Assembly (NCBI GenBank): GCA_937876245.1
Contig: CALEGP010000038.1
Location: 149,933 to 213,932 of the forward strand
Length of the DNA stretch: 64,000 bases
From: an uncultured Actinomycetes bacterium
GTDB lineage: Bacteria > Actinomycetota > Actinomycetes > Nanopelagicales > Nanopelagicaceae
Direction: 5' to 3'
In this document: positions 52,951 through 62,351 of the stretch, piece after piece
Layout of the letters: each line of letters begins with the position of its first letter
Position numbering within the stretch: position 1 is the stretch's first letter
Notes under the pieces: generated by a model
What the model saw: only the letters and a program-made list of their open reading frames with translations
Told to the model about the DNA's origin: nothing
Database searches by the model: none
Translations under genes and position numbers: made by a program

Positions 52951-53553
52951 TTAAAATTTATAGAAGGCAAGGAAGAGTGCAATTGAGAACATGATTACAG
53001 TGATGATGGAATCTAGAATCTTCCAAAAAATGGGCTTTGACATAAAATGGGAGATTGATTTAGCCCCAAAACCAATTGTAGTGAACCAAAGGACGCTTCC
53101 CAGTGAGGCACCTGCTGCGAAAAACCATTTGTCGTTACCGAATTGATTACTGATACTTCCTAGCAGAATTACAGTGTCTAGATAAACATGGGGATTTAAA
53201 AAGGTTAAGGCCAGTACTGTGGTGATTACGCTCCTCCGATTGCCGGAAGCTTCTCCTGCGGTTGTCAAAATCTGGCTCCGAAAAGCTGATCTAATACTTT
53301 TTATTCCAAACCAAATCAGATAGCAAACGCCAAACCACCTAATTACTTCTAGGACGGAAGTATTGGATTTTATTAATGCACCTAGCCCGCTGGCACCGAG
53401 TGCGATGAGGATTGCATCAGAGAGGGCACAGATAAATACAGTTAAGAACACATATTTCTTAGTAAGGCCCTGGCGGATTACAAAAGCATTCTGAGCACCT
53501 ATTGCAATAATCAGAGAGAGCCCGGTAAGCAATCCTGGGATGAAGGCGAGCAT
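52951..53553 (-). CDS. LysE/ArgO family amino acid exporter
   Basis: GLSLIIAIGAQNAFVIRQGL, FLNPHVYLDTVILLG; start at MLAFIPG (53553) preferred. Confidence 0.92.
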   Translation of the reverse strand: MLAFIPGLLTGLSLIIAIGAQNAFVIRQGLTKKYVFLTVFICALSDAILIALGASGLGALIKSNTSVLEVIRWFGVCYLIWFGIKSIRSAFRSQILTTAGEASGNRRSVITTVLALTFLNPHVYLDTVILLGSISNQFGNDKWFFAAGASLGSVLWFTTIGFGAKSISHFMSKPIFWKILDSIITVIMFSIALFLAFYKF

Positions 53554-53675
53554 TGGGTGAGGATACTTGAGTGCCAGCCCTGCAAAAAAACGGCCAATTT
53601 TCATGCGCGGCATAGAAGAATTCGAGCCATAAGACAGATTGCAGCAGGTGACAGGTTGAAGTCGGAGAGAAGGTA

Positions 53676-54248
53676 TTGATGTTTCAGATTCGCATTCATG
53701 GCCGGGGTGGTCAAGGTGTTGTTACCGCAGCGGAATTATTGGCACAAGCTGGGTTTAGTGAGAAGAAGCATGCTCAAGCTTTTCCTAGTTTCGGTTCAGA
53801 ACGTACGGGAGCCCCTGTAGTCGCATTTTGTCGGATCTCAGAGAATTCAATAAGAGCACGTGAGCCCATTTCTCATCCCGATGCACTTATTGTGCAAGAC
53901 GCAACTCTTCTGCGACAGATTGATGTTTTCGCTGGTTTGGTTCCCAACGGTTATGTTCTGATTAATTCGAAGTCAACCCGCGAGGAACTTGGGATTTCCG
54001 ATGGAGTGATTTCAAATTCCCGGACACTAATTGTGCCTGCTACCGAAATAGCTATGGAACACCTCGGGAAACCAGTTCCAAATGCTGTATTACTTGGTGC
54101 ATTCTCGGCATTTACGGAGATGATTTCGATCGAGTCTGTTGTTAATTCTATTAATGAAAAGTTCAAGCCCAAGGTGGCACAAAGCAACGCAAAAGCAGCC
54201 CAGGAAGCTTTTGATTATGTGAAGAAAATGGTGGCAGCGAATGCTTAA
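53676..54248 (+). CDS. 2-oxoacid:acceptor oxidoreductase gamma subunit
   Basis: IRIHGRGGQGVVTAAELLAQAGF, FPSFGSERTGAPV. Confidence 0.92.
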   Translation: MMFQIRIHGRGGQGVVTAAELLAQAGFSEKKHAQAFPSFGSERTGAPVVAFCRISENSIRAREPISHPDALIVQDATLLRQIDVFAGLVPNGYVLINSKSTREELGISDGVISNSRTLIVPATEIAMEHLGKPVPNAVLLGAFSAFTEMISIESVVNSINEKFKPKVAQSNAKAAQEAFDYVKKMVAANA

Positions 54249-55431
54249 ACAAGTTGAGGGTTCGCGGGCAGTGGCTGAGGTCGTTGCTGCATGCAGGCCA
54301 GAGGTAATTTGTGCCTATCCGATTTCACCGCAGACTCACATCGTGGAAGGACTAAGTCAACTGGTGAAGAATGGAGATTTGCTCGGGTGTGAATTCATAA
54401 ATGTAGAATCCGAATTCTCCGCGATGTCAGTGGCAATTGGTGCCAGCGCGACTGGAGCAAGGACCTATACCGCAACTGCCAGTCAGGGTTTGCTCTATAT
54501 GGTGGAGGCCGTTTACAACGCTTCCGGACTCGGACTCCCGATTGTCATGACGATTGCTAATCGCGCAATTGGTGGGCCAATAAATATTTGGAATGACCAC
54601 AGTGATTCCATGTCCCAGCGCGATAGTGGATGGATTCAACTGTATGCGGAAAGTAACCAAGAGGCGGTTGATTTGCACGTCCAAGCTTTTCGGATCGCCG
54701 AAGAAATGTCATTGCCGGTGATGGTCTGCATGGATGGCTTTATTTTGACACATGCATTTGAAGAGATTGATATTCCAACGCAAGATGAGGTTGGTGCTTA
54801 TCTTCCAACATTTAGACCCCGCCAAGTTTTGGATCCAGGAGATCCAGTTTCGATTGGTGCGATGGTAGGACCAGAGGCATTTATGGAAGTTAAATATATG
54901 GCTCACGCCCGAATGATTGAGTCAGCTGATCACATCGCGAGGGCCGCAATTGATTTCAAGGAAGCATTCGGTCGTGATTCCGGCGGGCTGGTGCGCTCCT
55001 ACAAAATTGAGCGTGCTCAAACAGTGGTGATCGCTCTCGGATCAATTCTTGGCACTCTAAAAGACCTCATTGACCAGATGCAAGACGAGGGAATATCCAT
55101 TGGAGTTGTTGGAATCACTTCGTTTAGGCCATTTCCGGTGAATGAACTGCGCGACGCGTTAAAGAACTGCAAGCGAGTAATAGTTCTCGAAAAAGCCTTT
55201 CAAACAGGAATTGGCGGAATTGTCACAGAAGATGTTGATCGCTCGCTACGAGGTTTAGGAGTAGAGCGCTCAACGTTGATTGCAGGCCTTGGTGGCAGAC
55301 CCATCTCGACGCAGTCGCTGCGTTCATATTTAGTTAAGGCGATAGACAGCGGAGTCGAGGAACTAACTTTTCTGGATTTAGAGATCGACACTGTTGAGAG
55401 CGAATTGGCTCGTGAAAGGAATTCGCGATGA
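54241..55431 (+). CDS. 2-oxoacid:acceptor oxidoreductase alpha subunit
   Basis: GSRAVAEVVAACRPEVICAYPISPQTHIVEGL, TATASQGLLYMVEAVYNASGLGLPIVMTIANRAIGGPINIWNDHSDSM. Confidence 0.92.
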   Translation: MLKQVEGSRAVAEVVAACRPEVICAYPISPQTHIVEGLSQLVKNGDLLGCEFINVESEFSAMSVAIGASATGARTYTATASQGLLYMVEAVYNASGLGLPIVMTIANRAIGGPINIWNDHSDSMSQRDSGWIQLYAESNQEAVDLHVQAFRIAEEMSLPVMVCMDGFILTHAFEEIDIPTQDEVGAYLPTFRPRQVLDPGDPVSIGAMVGPEAFMEVKYMAHARMIESADHIARAAIDFKEAFGRDSGGLVRSYKIERAQTVVIALGSILGTLKDLIDQMQDEGISIGVVGITSFRPFPVNELRDALKNCKRVIVLEKAFQTGIGGIVTEDVDRSLRGLGVERSTLIAGLGGRPISTQSLRSYLVKAIDSGVEELTFLDLEIDTVESELARERNSR

Positions 55432-56423
55432 CCCCCACGCCACTAAAGTTCTATCAGATTGGCAGTTTTGCAGTAGGCAATCGGCTCGTTACAGCTGATG
55501 AGAGGTCTAACCAATCAGATCCAGAGCGAACAAACGCATTAACATCTGGGCATCGAGCTTGCCAGGGGTGCGGTGAAGCTCTAGGTGCACGATATGCCCT
55601 TGATATGGCAATGCGCGCAACTAATGACCAAATAATTGCAGTGAATGCAACTGGGTGCTTGGAAGTATTTTCCACTCCTTATCCGGAAAGCTCATGGCGA
55701 ATTGCGTGGCTGCACTCACTCTTTGGAAATGCCCCTGCAGTTGCTTCAGGAGTTGCTGCGGCGCTGCGCGCCAAAGGGAAAACGGATATTCGCGTAGTTG
55801 GGCAAGGCGGGGATGGCGCGAGCGTTGATATCGGATTCGGTGCATTATCCGGAATGTTCGAACGCAATGACGATGTTCTATATATTTGTTATGACAATGA
55901 GGCTTATATGAATACCGGAGTTCAGCGTTCCGGTGCAACGCCACCAGCTGCTCGTACGGCAACGACACAAGCCGTGGGCGAAACTCCGGGAAATGTTTTC
56001 GGTCAGGGAAAGTTTTTACCGCGCATAGCTATGGCGCATGAGATTCCATACGTCGCGACTGCATCAATTTCAGACTTGCGAGATCTAGAGGCAAAAGTTC
56101 TTCGTGCTATGGAATTTCGCGGAGCTCGCTATTTGCATATATTTGTTCCCTGCCCATTGGGATGGGGATCTGCTTCGTGTGACACGATAAAAATTGCCAG
56201 ACTTGCTACGCAATCTGGGCTATTCCCGCTATTTGAGGCCGTTAACGGGGAGTTGATTACCTCGACTCCGATTCGCAAGAAGGTTCAAGTCGAAGAGTAT
56301 CTGAAACTACAGGGAAGGTACGCCCACCTATTTTCACCAACTCGACGGGATGATGTGATCGCAAATTTGCAAAGGATCGCTGATCGAAACATCGATCGAT
56401 ATAACTTGATGGGAGCAGAGTGA
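55428..56423 (+). CDS. 2-oxoacid:acceptor oxidoreductase beta (TPP) subunit
   Basis: CQGCGEALGARYAL, GGDGASVDIGFGALSG...YDNEAYMNTGVQRSG TPP motif. Confidence 0.92.
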   Translation: MTPTPLKFYQIGSFAVGNRLVTADERSNQSDPERTNALTSGHRACQGCGEALGARYALDMAMRATNDQIIAVNATGCLEVFSTPYPESSWRIAWLHSLFGNAPAVASGVAAALRAKGKTDIRVVGQGGDGASVDIGFGALSGMFERNDDVLYICYDNEAYMNTGVQRSGATPPAARTATTQAVGETPGNVFGQGKFLPRIAMAHEIPYVATASISDLRDLEAKVLRAMEFRGARYLHIFVPCPLGWGSASCDTIKIARLATQSGLFPLFEAVNGELITSTPIRKKVQVEEYLKLQGRYAHLFSPTRRDDVIANLQRIADRNIDRYNLMGAE

Positions 56424-58039
56424 TGGAAAGACCATTCGCAATTACTTTAGGCGTTGGCTCGAGTCTTGCCAATCACACTGGGTCTTGGCGCGTAGAGCAT
56501 CCGGAGTATGTACATCGAATGCCTCCATGTAACGCGGCTTGTCCAGCAGGCGAAAATATCCAGAATTGGTTATACATCGCCGAGGACGGGTCATATGAGC
56601 CAGCATGGCAAGAATTGATAAAGGAAAATCCCTTTCCAGCGATCATGGGCCGGGTTTGTTATCACCCATGTGAAAATGTTTGCAATCGTGGCGAATTAGA
56701 CGAGGCCGTCGGGATCAATTCGATAGAAAGGTTTTTGGGGGACTACGCGATAGAGCACGGTTGGAGAATACCCGGCCCAACTAGTGAATCTGGTTTCAAA
56801 GTTTTAGTTGTCGGTGCAGGACCAGCTGGTTTATCTGCTGCTTACCATTTGAGGAGGTCGGGACATGCCGTAGTTATAAAAGATGCCACACATGCCCCGG
56901 GCGGAATGATGCGATACGGAATCCCAAAGTATCGCCTTCCTCGGGAAATTTTGGATGCTGAAATCGATCGAATCGCTGGAATGGGTGTGCAATTTCAACT
57001 CAATACGAGAGTAGAAGATGTCCATGATGAAATGGATTCTTTCGACGCCGTCTTTCTCGCAATTGGAGCGCAGTTAAGTAAGCGAGCATATATTCCTGCC
57101 GGGGAGAGTGCGAAAATTCTTGATGCCATATCGGTTCTGAGCGACGTAGAGAATGGAACGCCTCCTTCGCTTGGCAGGCGCGTTGTTATTTATGGCGGTG
57201 GCAATACTGCAATGGATGTTGCGAGAACTGCCAAACGTCTTGGAGCCGATGAGGCGATAATTGTTTATCGCCGGACGCGAGATAAAGCTCCGGCCAATGA
57301 TGTCGAAGTTACCGAGGCGCTAGAGGAAGGCATTCTTATCAAGTGGCTTTCCACTGTCAGTAATATGGATGGCGAGAAATTAACGGTGGAGAAGATGGAG
57401 TTGGACGAGAGAGGATTTCCGCAGCCCACTGGGGAATTTGAAGACCTAGAGGCAGATTCATTGATTCTGGCCCTAGGTCAGGAAGTTGATTTTTCACTAC
57501 TGGGAAATAGTGCGGATCTAGATGTTACAAATGGAACTATTGCTGTCGATAGGGCAATGATGACATCACACCCCGGTATTTTTGCTGGGGGTGACATGGT
57601 TTTCGCGGACCGCACTGTGACAACGAGTATCGGGCACGGCAAGAAAGCTGCTCGCAATATTGACGCTTGGTTACGTGGCTCTGATTTCAAGTCGAGTGAG
57701 GAAAAAGTTCCTGTGACAATAGATGAGCTAAATACTTGGTATTACACGGATGCTCCTCATGTAATCAGTGAAAAATTGGAGGCCGCTCGACGCGTACAGG
57801 ATTTCAGTGAGATTGTTAAAGGATTAGATGAGTCGACTGCCTTATATGAAGCACGGCGTTGCATGTCGTGTGGAAATTGCTTCGAGTGCGATAACTGCTT
57901 CGGAGTTTGTCCGGATAATGCGATAAAGAGGCTCGGGCCAGGATTGGGATATGAAATTGATTTGGATTATTGCAAGGGATGTGGAATCTGTGTTTCAGAA
58001 TGTCCTGCGAGTGCACTCCAAATGTTTCCGGATGCCTAG
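56420..58039 (+). CDS. GltD-like FAD/NAD(P) oxidoreductase fused to C-terminal 2x[4Fe-4S] ferredoxin domain
   Basis: CNAACPAGENIQNWL, VVGAGPAGLSAAYHLRRSGH, YGGGNTAMDVARTAKRLG, C-terminal CMSCGNCFECDNCFGVCP and CKGCGICVSECP. Confidence 0.92.
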   Translation: MMERPFAITLGVGSSLANHTGSWRVEHPEYVHRMPPCNAACPAGENIQNWLYIAEDGSYEPAWQELIKENPFPAIMGRVCYHPCENVCNRGELDEAVGINSIERFLGDYAIEHGWRIPGPTSESGFKVLVVGAGPAGLSAAYHLRRSGHAVVIKDATHAPGGMMRYGIPKYRLPREILDAEIDRIAGMGVQFQLNTRVEDVHDEMDSFDAVFLAIGAQLSKRAYIPAGESAKILDAISVLSDVENGTPPSLGRRVVIYGGGNTAMDVARTAKRLGADEAIIVYRRTRDKAPANDVEVTEALEEGILIKWLSTVSNMDGEKLTVEKMELDERGFPQPTGEFEDLEADSLILALGQEVDFSLLGNSADLDVTNGTIAVDRAMMTSHPGIFAGGDMVFADRTVTTSIGHGKKAARNIDAWLRGSDFKSSEEKVPVTIDELNTWYYTDAPHVISEKLEAARRVQDFSEIVKGLDESTALYEARRCMSCGNCFECDNCFGVCPDNAIKRLGPGLGYEIDLDYCKGCGICVSECPASALQMFPDA

Positions 58040-58078
58040 ATTACTTAATTCTGGACAGGTTCTGGGTATATTTCTGCC

Positions 58079-58534
58079 ATGCCTTTGATTCGGGAGCTAA
58101 AAGAGAGTGACAAACTTGCTTGGTCAAAACTTTGGGACGGCTATCTGTTGTTTTATGAGACAGAACTTTCCGCCGAACAGAGTGGGTTAACTTGGAAGCG
58201 TTTATTGGATTCGAACTTCAATATGTATGGACTTGTGGCAGAAGTTGATGGGGTAGTACTAGGTATTACGCACTATTCTTTTCAGAACTCTACTTGGGCG
58301 CCAGTTAACCACTGTTACCTCGAGGATCTTTTCGTCGCAACTAATTCGCGAGGTCAAGGTCTAGGCCGCTTGTTAATCGAAGGGGTGAAGAAAGTTGCAA
58401 TAGTCGCGGGATCTTCTAGGCTTTATTGGAATACAGATTCTACAAATGCTACTGCTCGTAAACTCTACGACTCTTATACCCATGACTCGGGAAAAGTTCA
58501 GTATCGGATTCCACTTTCACCGAACGATCCATAA
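58079..58534 (+). CDS. GNAT-family N-acetyltransferase
   Basis: YLEDLFVATNSRGQGLGRLLIEGV acetyl-CoA-binding motif. Confidence 0.9.
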   Translation: MPLIRELKESDKLAWSKLWDGYLLFYETELSAEQSGLTWKRLLDSNFNMYGLVAEVDGVVLGITHYSFQNSTWAPVNHCYLEDLFVATNSRGQGLGRLLIEGVKKVAIVAGSSRLYWNTDSTNATARKLYDSYTHDSGKVQYRIPLSPNDP

Positions 58535-58571
58535 AGATCAAAGCCCTTAACTGGAGCATGAAAAACGTAGG

Positions 58572-59996
58572 TTAACTAGGAAATTGACCGCCCAACTTCT
58601 TGTGAATTGCGCTGCTCATCTGGTTCATGCCAATAATCTCAACTTTTTTGTTGTGGTGTGCGTATTTGTTTGTTATCGCATCGAGAGCCGCAACCGATGA
58701 GGCATCCCAAATATGAGCGTCAGAGAAATCGATGGTCACCTGGTCCGCGACTGTGTTGTAATCAAATTGATAGTACAAATCATTGCTGCTCGCAAAGAAG
58801 AGTTCACCATAAACGCGATACTCCATTATTCCGGAGTCGGGGTTGAGTTGGCCCTCGACTTCAACGACGTGAGCCACACGTCTGACGAAGAGCACTGCCT
58901 CAATAAATACCCCAGCGATTACGCCATAGGCAAGATTATGAGTTATGACTACAACGATTACTGTACAAACCATTACGAAAGTTTCACTCTTAGGCATTCT
59001 CTTTAAAGTAGCTGGTGCCATTGAGTGCCAATCAAAAGTTAAGAAAGAAACCATAAACATGACTGCCACCAGGGCAGCCATCGGGATGACTGATACTAAA
59101 TCCCCAGCAGATACGACTAGAAGTAGAAGGAAGACACCGGCAAGAAATGTAGAGAGCCTGGTGCGAGCACCAGATGCTTTTACGTTGATCATCGTTTGAC
59201 CTATCATCGCGCAGCCACCCATGCCGCCAAAGAGGCCGGTAACTATATTGGCAATTCCCTGACCAGCGGATTCTCTAACTTTGTTTGACTTTGTATCAGT
59301 TATGTCGTCGACCAGTTTAGCGGTCAACAGAGACTCGATTAAGCCCACCATGGCGATTCCCATCGCGAAGGGTGCGATTACTGACAAAGTCTTCAAAGTG
59401 AATGGAACCGAAGGAATACCAAAAATCGGGAATCCAGAGGGAAGCTCGCCTTCGTCGCCGACTGTTGGTATAGAAATATTTGTGAAATAAGTCAAGGCGG
59501 TGATGGCAAATATTGCAATCAGGGGAGCAGGGATAGTTTTGGTCAATCTTGGTGCAAGAACAATGATTCCCAAACCGAGTCCAGTCAACCACCAAACGGA
59601 AAACGTCCTACCGAGCAAGTGTGGAAGTTGAGCGGAGAAAATCAAAATACCCAAGGAATTAACAAATCCGACCATTACGCTTCTCGGAATAAATCGCATT
59701 AACTTAACTACGCCAATAAATGCCAGAACGATCTGGATAATGCCACCTAGAATTACCGCTGCAACCAAGTATTCGATGCCATGGGATTTAACCAATGGCG
59801 CTATTACGAGCGCTATTGCGCCGGTAGCTGCCGAAATCATTGCCCGTCTTCCGCCAGTGATTGAGATGGTGACGGCCATAGTGAAGGAAGCGAATAGACC
59901 AACTTTTGGATCTACGCCTGCAAGAATCGAAAACGAAATCGCCTCTGGGATTAAAGCAAGGGCAACAACTAACCCTGCCAAGATTTCAGTAATCAA
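58572..59996 (-). CDS. SulP-family inorganic anion transporter with C-terminal STAS domain
   Basis: GLVVALALIPEAISFSILAGVDPKVGLFASF, FGGMGGCAMIGQTMINVKASGARTRLSTFLAG, STAS-like VTIDFSDAHIWDASSVAALD. Confidence 0.9.
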   Translation of the reverse strand: MITEILAGLVVALALIPEAISFSILAGVDPKVGLFASFTMAVTISITGGRRAMISAATGAIALVIAPLVKSHGIEYLVAAVILGGIIQIVLAFIGVVKLMRFIPRSVMVGFVNSLGILIFSAQLPHLLGRTFSVWWLTGLGLGIIVLAPRLTKTIPAPLIAIFAITALTYFTNISIPTVGDEGELPSGFPIFGIPSVPFTLKTLSVIAPFAMGIAMVGLIESLLTAKLVDDITDTKSNKVRESAGQGIANIVTGLFGGMGGCAMIGQTMINVKASGARTRLSTFLAGVFLLLLVVSAGDLVSVIPMAALVAVMFMVSFLTFDWHSMAPATLKRMPKSETFVMVCTVIVVVITHNLAYGVIAGVFIEAVLFVRRVAHVVEVEGQLNPDSGIMEYRVYGELFFASSNDLYYQFDYNTVADQVTIDFSDAHIWDASSVAALDAITNKYAHHNKKVEIIGMNQMSSAIHKKLGGQFPS

Positions 59997-60074
59997 AATT
60001 CTCTTAGTGAAATTAAATGGATTAGGAATGTGCAGCTCGTTTCGTAGGTTTTAAATCAAATCAACAGAAGTGAA

Positions 60075-60986
60075 TCACTTGCCAGTAAGTCTAACACCGG
60101 TAGCCTGCTCGAATCGCTCCTCAATCTCCTCCGGATTTGGGAAGTCTCTTCGCCAGCGGTTTTCATGAAGTTTTTCAGCAAGCATTTCCTTGTCAAAGAA
60201 GTTTCTAATTATTTCTTCATCTTTAATATTGAGAAAATCGAGCAATTTTGCATAGGAATTTTCCCGGTCGTGAATAATCAGATCTTCTAATTTAAGTATG
60301 AATTTCTGTTCCTCTGGAATTTGCACCATTGAAGCCTCGGCCATCGATGTGCGACGTAGCCACCATGCCATTGCACTATCAAAGTCGTTGGGTCCCCATG
60401 GCTCGCGAATTACCGAAGCAATAGTGTCTAATGGGTTGCGTTGCATCTCGATAAATTTTGCGCCTGGTAAAAGTCTATAAATAGAGCTGGCATGCATAAT
60501 ATTTGGTGGACTAGTGTCCATCCAGTTAGGTTCGCCGAGGTACTGTCTCTGAGCGTTGACAAACCCGTAAAAAAATTGGCGACTTGCCCCTTCGAGATCT
60601 TGGCTTGCCCCATCGTGTAACTCGCGAAGTAGGATCTTGATTTTCTTTTTGGATATACCCAAATGCAATCCACTATCCTGGTCAAGCCTATTTTTTCTCT
60701 CATACCATTCGTTGAGCATCTTTCCGGAAAATTTCTTTAGTCTTGGCTCATACTTACCAAGTGGCATAAAGTGGAGATAAAGCCGGCTCTTTTTGGAAAT
60801 CTCTTGACTAGAAAAATCTCTCATTCCGAAGGCGAGATCGGTCAGCGAGAATACATCCGTCAAAAATTTTATCTCATATGGCTTGCCGCATTTAATCTTT
60901 GAGTGCCTACCGAGCAATTTTCCTACGATAGTTGTACCGCTTCTTCCTGTGCCTCCAGAAAAAATGGGCAAAAAAGAGTCATTCAT
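60075..60986 (-). CDS. Sulfotransferase family protein
   Basis: SGGTGRSGTTIVGKLLGRHSKIKCGKPYEIKFL (PAPS 5'-PSB loop-like), PGAKFIEMQRNPLDTIASV. Confidence 0.82.
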   Translation of the reverse strand: MNDSFLPIFSGGTGRSGTTIVGKLLGRHSKIKCGKPYEIKFLTDVFSLTDLAFGMRDFSSQEISKKSRLYLHFMPLGKYEPRLKKFSGKMLNEWYERKNRLDQDSGLHLGISKKKIKILLRELHDGASQDLEGASRQFFYGFVNAQRQYLGEPNWMDTSPPNIMHASSIYRLLPGAKFIEMQRNPLDTIASVIREPWGPNDFDSAMAWWLRRTSMAEASMVQIPEEQKFILKLEDLIIHDRENSYAKLLDFLNIKDEEIIRNFFDKEMLAEKLHENRWRRDFPNPEEIEERFEQATGVRLTGK

Positions 60987-61131
60987 AAGCAGAAAATATC
61001 GTGCTCGAGGGTAAGCACCAAGGACCTAAACGTTGTGTTCTCCAACAATCGAAGATATTGCGGCCCAATGCTGACTATGTACTCAATTTTCAGCGGATAC
61101 GGAGAACTACTTTCTGATATAAAATTTGGTC

Positions 61132-61917
61132 ATGAGCAATGAATCGAATTTAGCTAGGACAGCGCTTATTACAGGGGCAGGGAATTCGAAGGGGATCGGT
61201 TTCGCAACAGCGAAAGCGTTGGGATTACTTGGTTATCGAATTGGGATTACTTCGACTAGTGATCGAATTCGGGATCGTGTGAAAGAGTTGGAAATTTCGG
61301 GTATCGAAGCATTTGGTTACGTTGCTGATTTAACATTCGAAGAAGAGGCAGAGGCTCTGGTCAATGCCGTTGTTGAACGTTTTAACTCGCTGGACGTCTT
61401 GGTTAACAATGCAGGAATGACAAGCATTAGCGATCCGGCGGAAGACGGTGAAGGCCCGCTGGAGAATTACACGTTACCTAGTTGGCAATTAGCCATTTCG
61501 CGAAATTTGGACACGACAATGTTAGCCAGTAAGGCGGCTATGCCATTTCTCAAGAAGAGTGCAGCCGGCAGAGTTATAAATGTTGCAAGCGCTACCGGCC
61601 CAGTTTTGGTGATGCGAGATACGGTTGCATATGCGACCGCAAAGACAGCACTGATAGGTTTCACGAGAGCCGTCGCCCTAGATTATGCGCACTTTCCTTT
61701 GACGGTAAATGCCGTTGCCCCTGGTTGGATAGCAAGTTCGACTGACTCCGAGCACGAGATTCGCCAAGGTGCAGCTGTCCCGATGAGGCGTCGTGGAACT
61801 TCCGATGAAGTGGCGAGCGCAATCGTTTGGCTGTCCAGTCCTGGTGCTTCTTACATTACGGGACAGTGCATAGTTTTGGACGGTGGTAATGCTTTACCTG
61901 AAGAACGTGACAGCTAA
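61132..61917 (+). CDS. SDR-family oxidoreductase (FabG-like)
   Basis: ALITGAGNSKGIGFATAKALG, VNNAG, Yx3K context YATAKTALIGFTRAVALDY, C-terminal SYITGQCIVLDGGNALP. Confidence 0.92.
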   Translation: MSNESNLARTALITGAGNSKGIGFATAKALGLLGYRIGITSTSDRIRDRVKELEISGIEAFGYVADLTFEEEAEALVNAVVERFNSLDVLVNNAGMTSISDPAEDGEGPLENYTLPSWQLAISRNLDTTMLASKAAMPFLKKSAAGRVINVASATGPVLVMRDTVAYATAKTALIGFTRAVALDYAHFPLTVNAVAPGWIASSTDSEHEIRQGAAVPMRRRGTSDEVASAIVWLSSPGASYITGQCIVLDGGNALPEERDS

Positions 61918-62058
61918 TGAATCGTATTTTCAAAAGGCGTAGCAATTTTGGCAAGAATGGTCTCAAAAGTTTTTAGTAAAGTACGAAAATAGAAAGATTC
62001 GAAGTAAAAGGTGGATTGTGACGGGTTCGAGCCTACGACCTCAGCCTCTTCTCTTTCG

Positions 62059-62241
62059 AGTGTGCGTATGTTCTCACCAGAGCCTGTCCCACGAGAGTTG
62101 ATCGAGATTGCAGTTAGGAGTGCCAATACTGCACCACGCCCTTATATTTTTTTCCCAGTTGGCTATTTAGCTGAAGATTGCACCGTGCCGGATCTAGAAC
62201 GAAAAGAACTCAGCAAGATTTTGAAGATATATTATCTATGA
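62059..62241 (+). pseudogene. Nitroreductase-family remnant with large internal deletion
   Basis: SVRMFSPEPVPRELIEIAVRSANTAP (nitroreductase N-terminus) joined directly to RPYIFFPVGYLAEDCTVPDLERKELSKIL (nitroreductase C-terminus); central domain missing. Confidence 0.65.
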
Positions 62242-62351
62242 TGATCTTCTCGCAGCGCACAGGCTCGTTTAGGCGCAAATCTGGAGCTATCGGCGAGAGA
62301 TAGCTAGAAAAGACTGGTAGATACTCACCCTAAAAAAACTACAATCAATGT

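Noticed and set aside
61914-62126. 70-aa minus-strand ORF
   Set aside because: Antisense to the tRNA-like segment and nitroreductase remnant; no protein-family signal.
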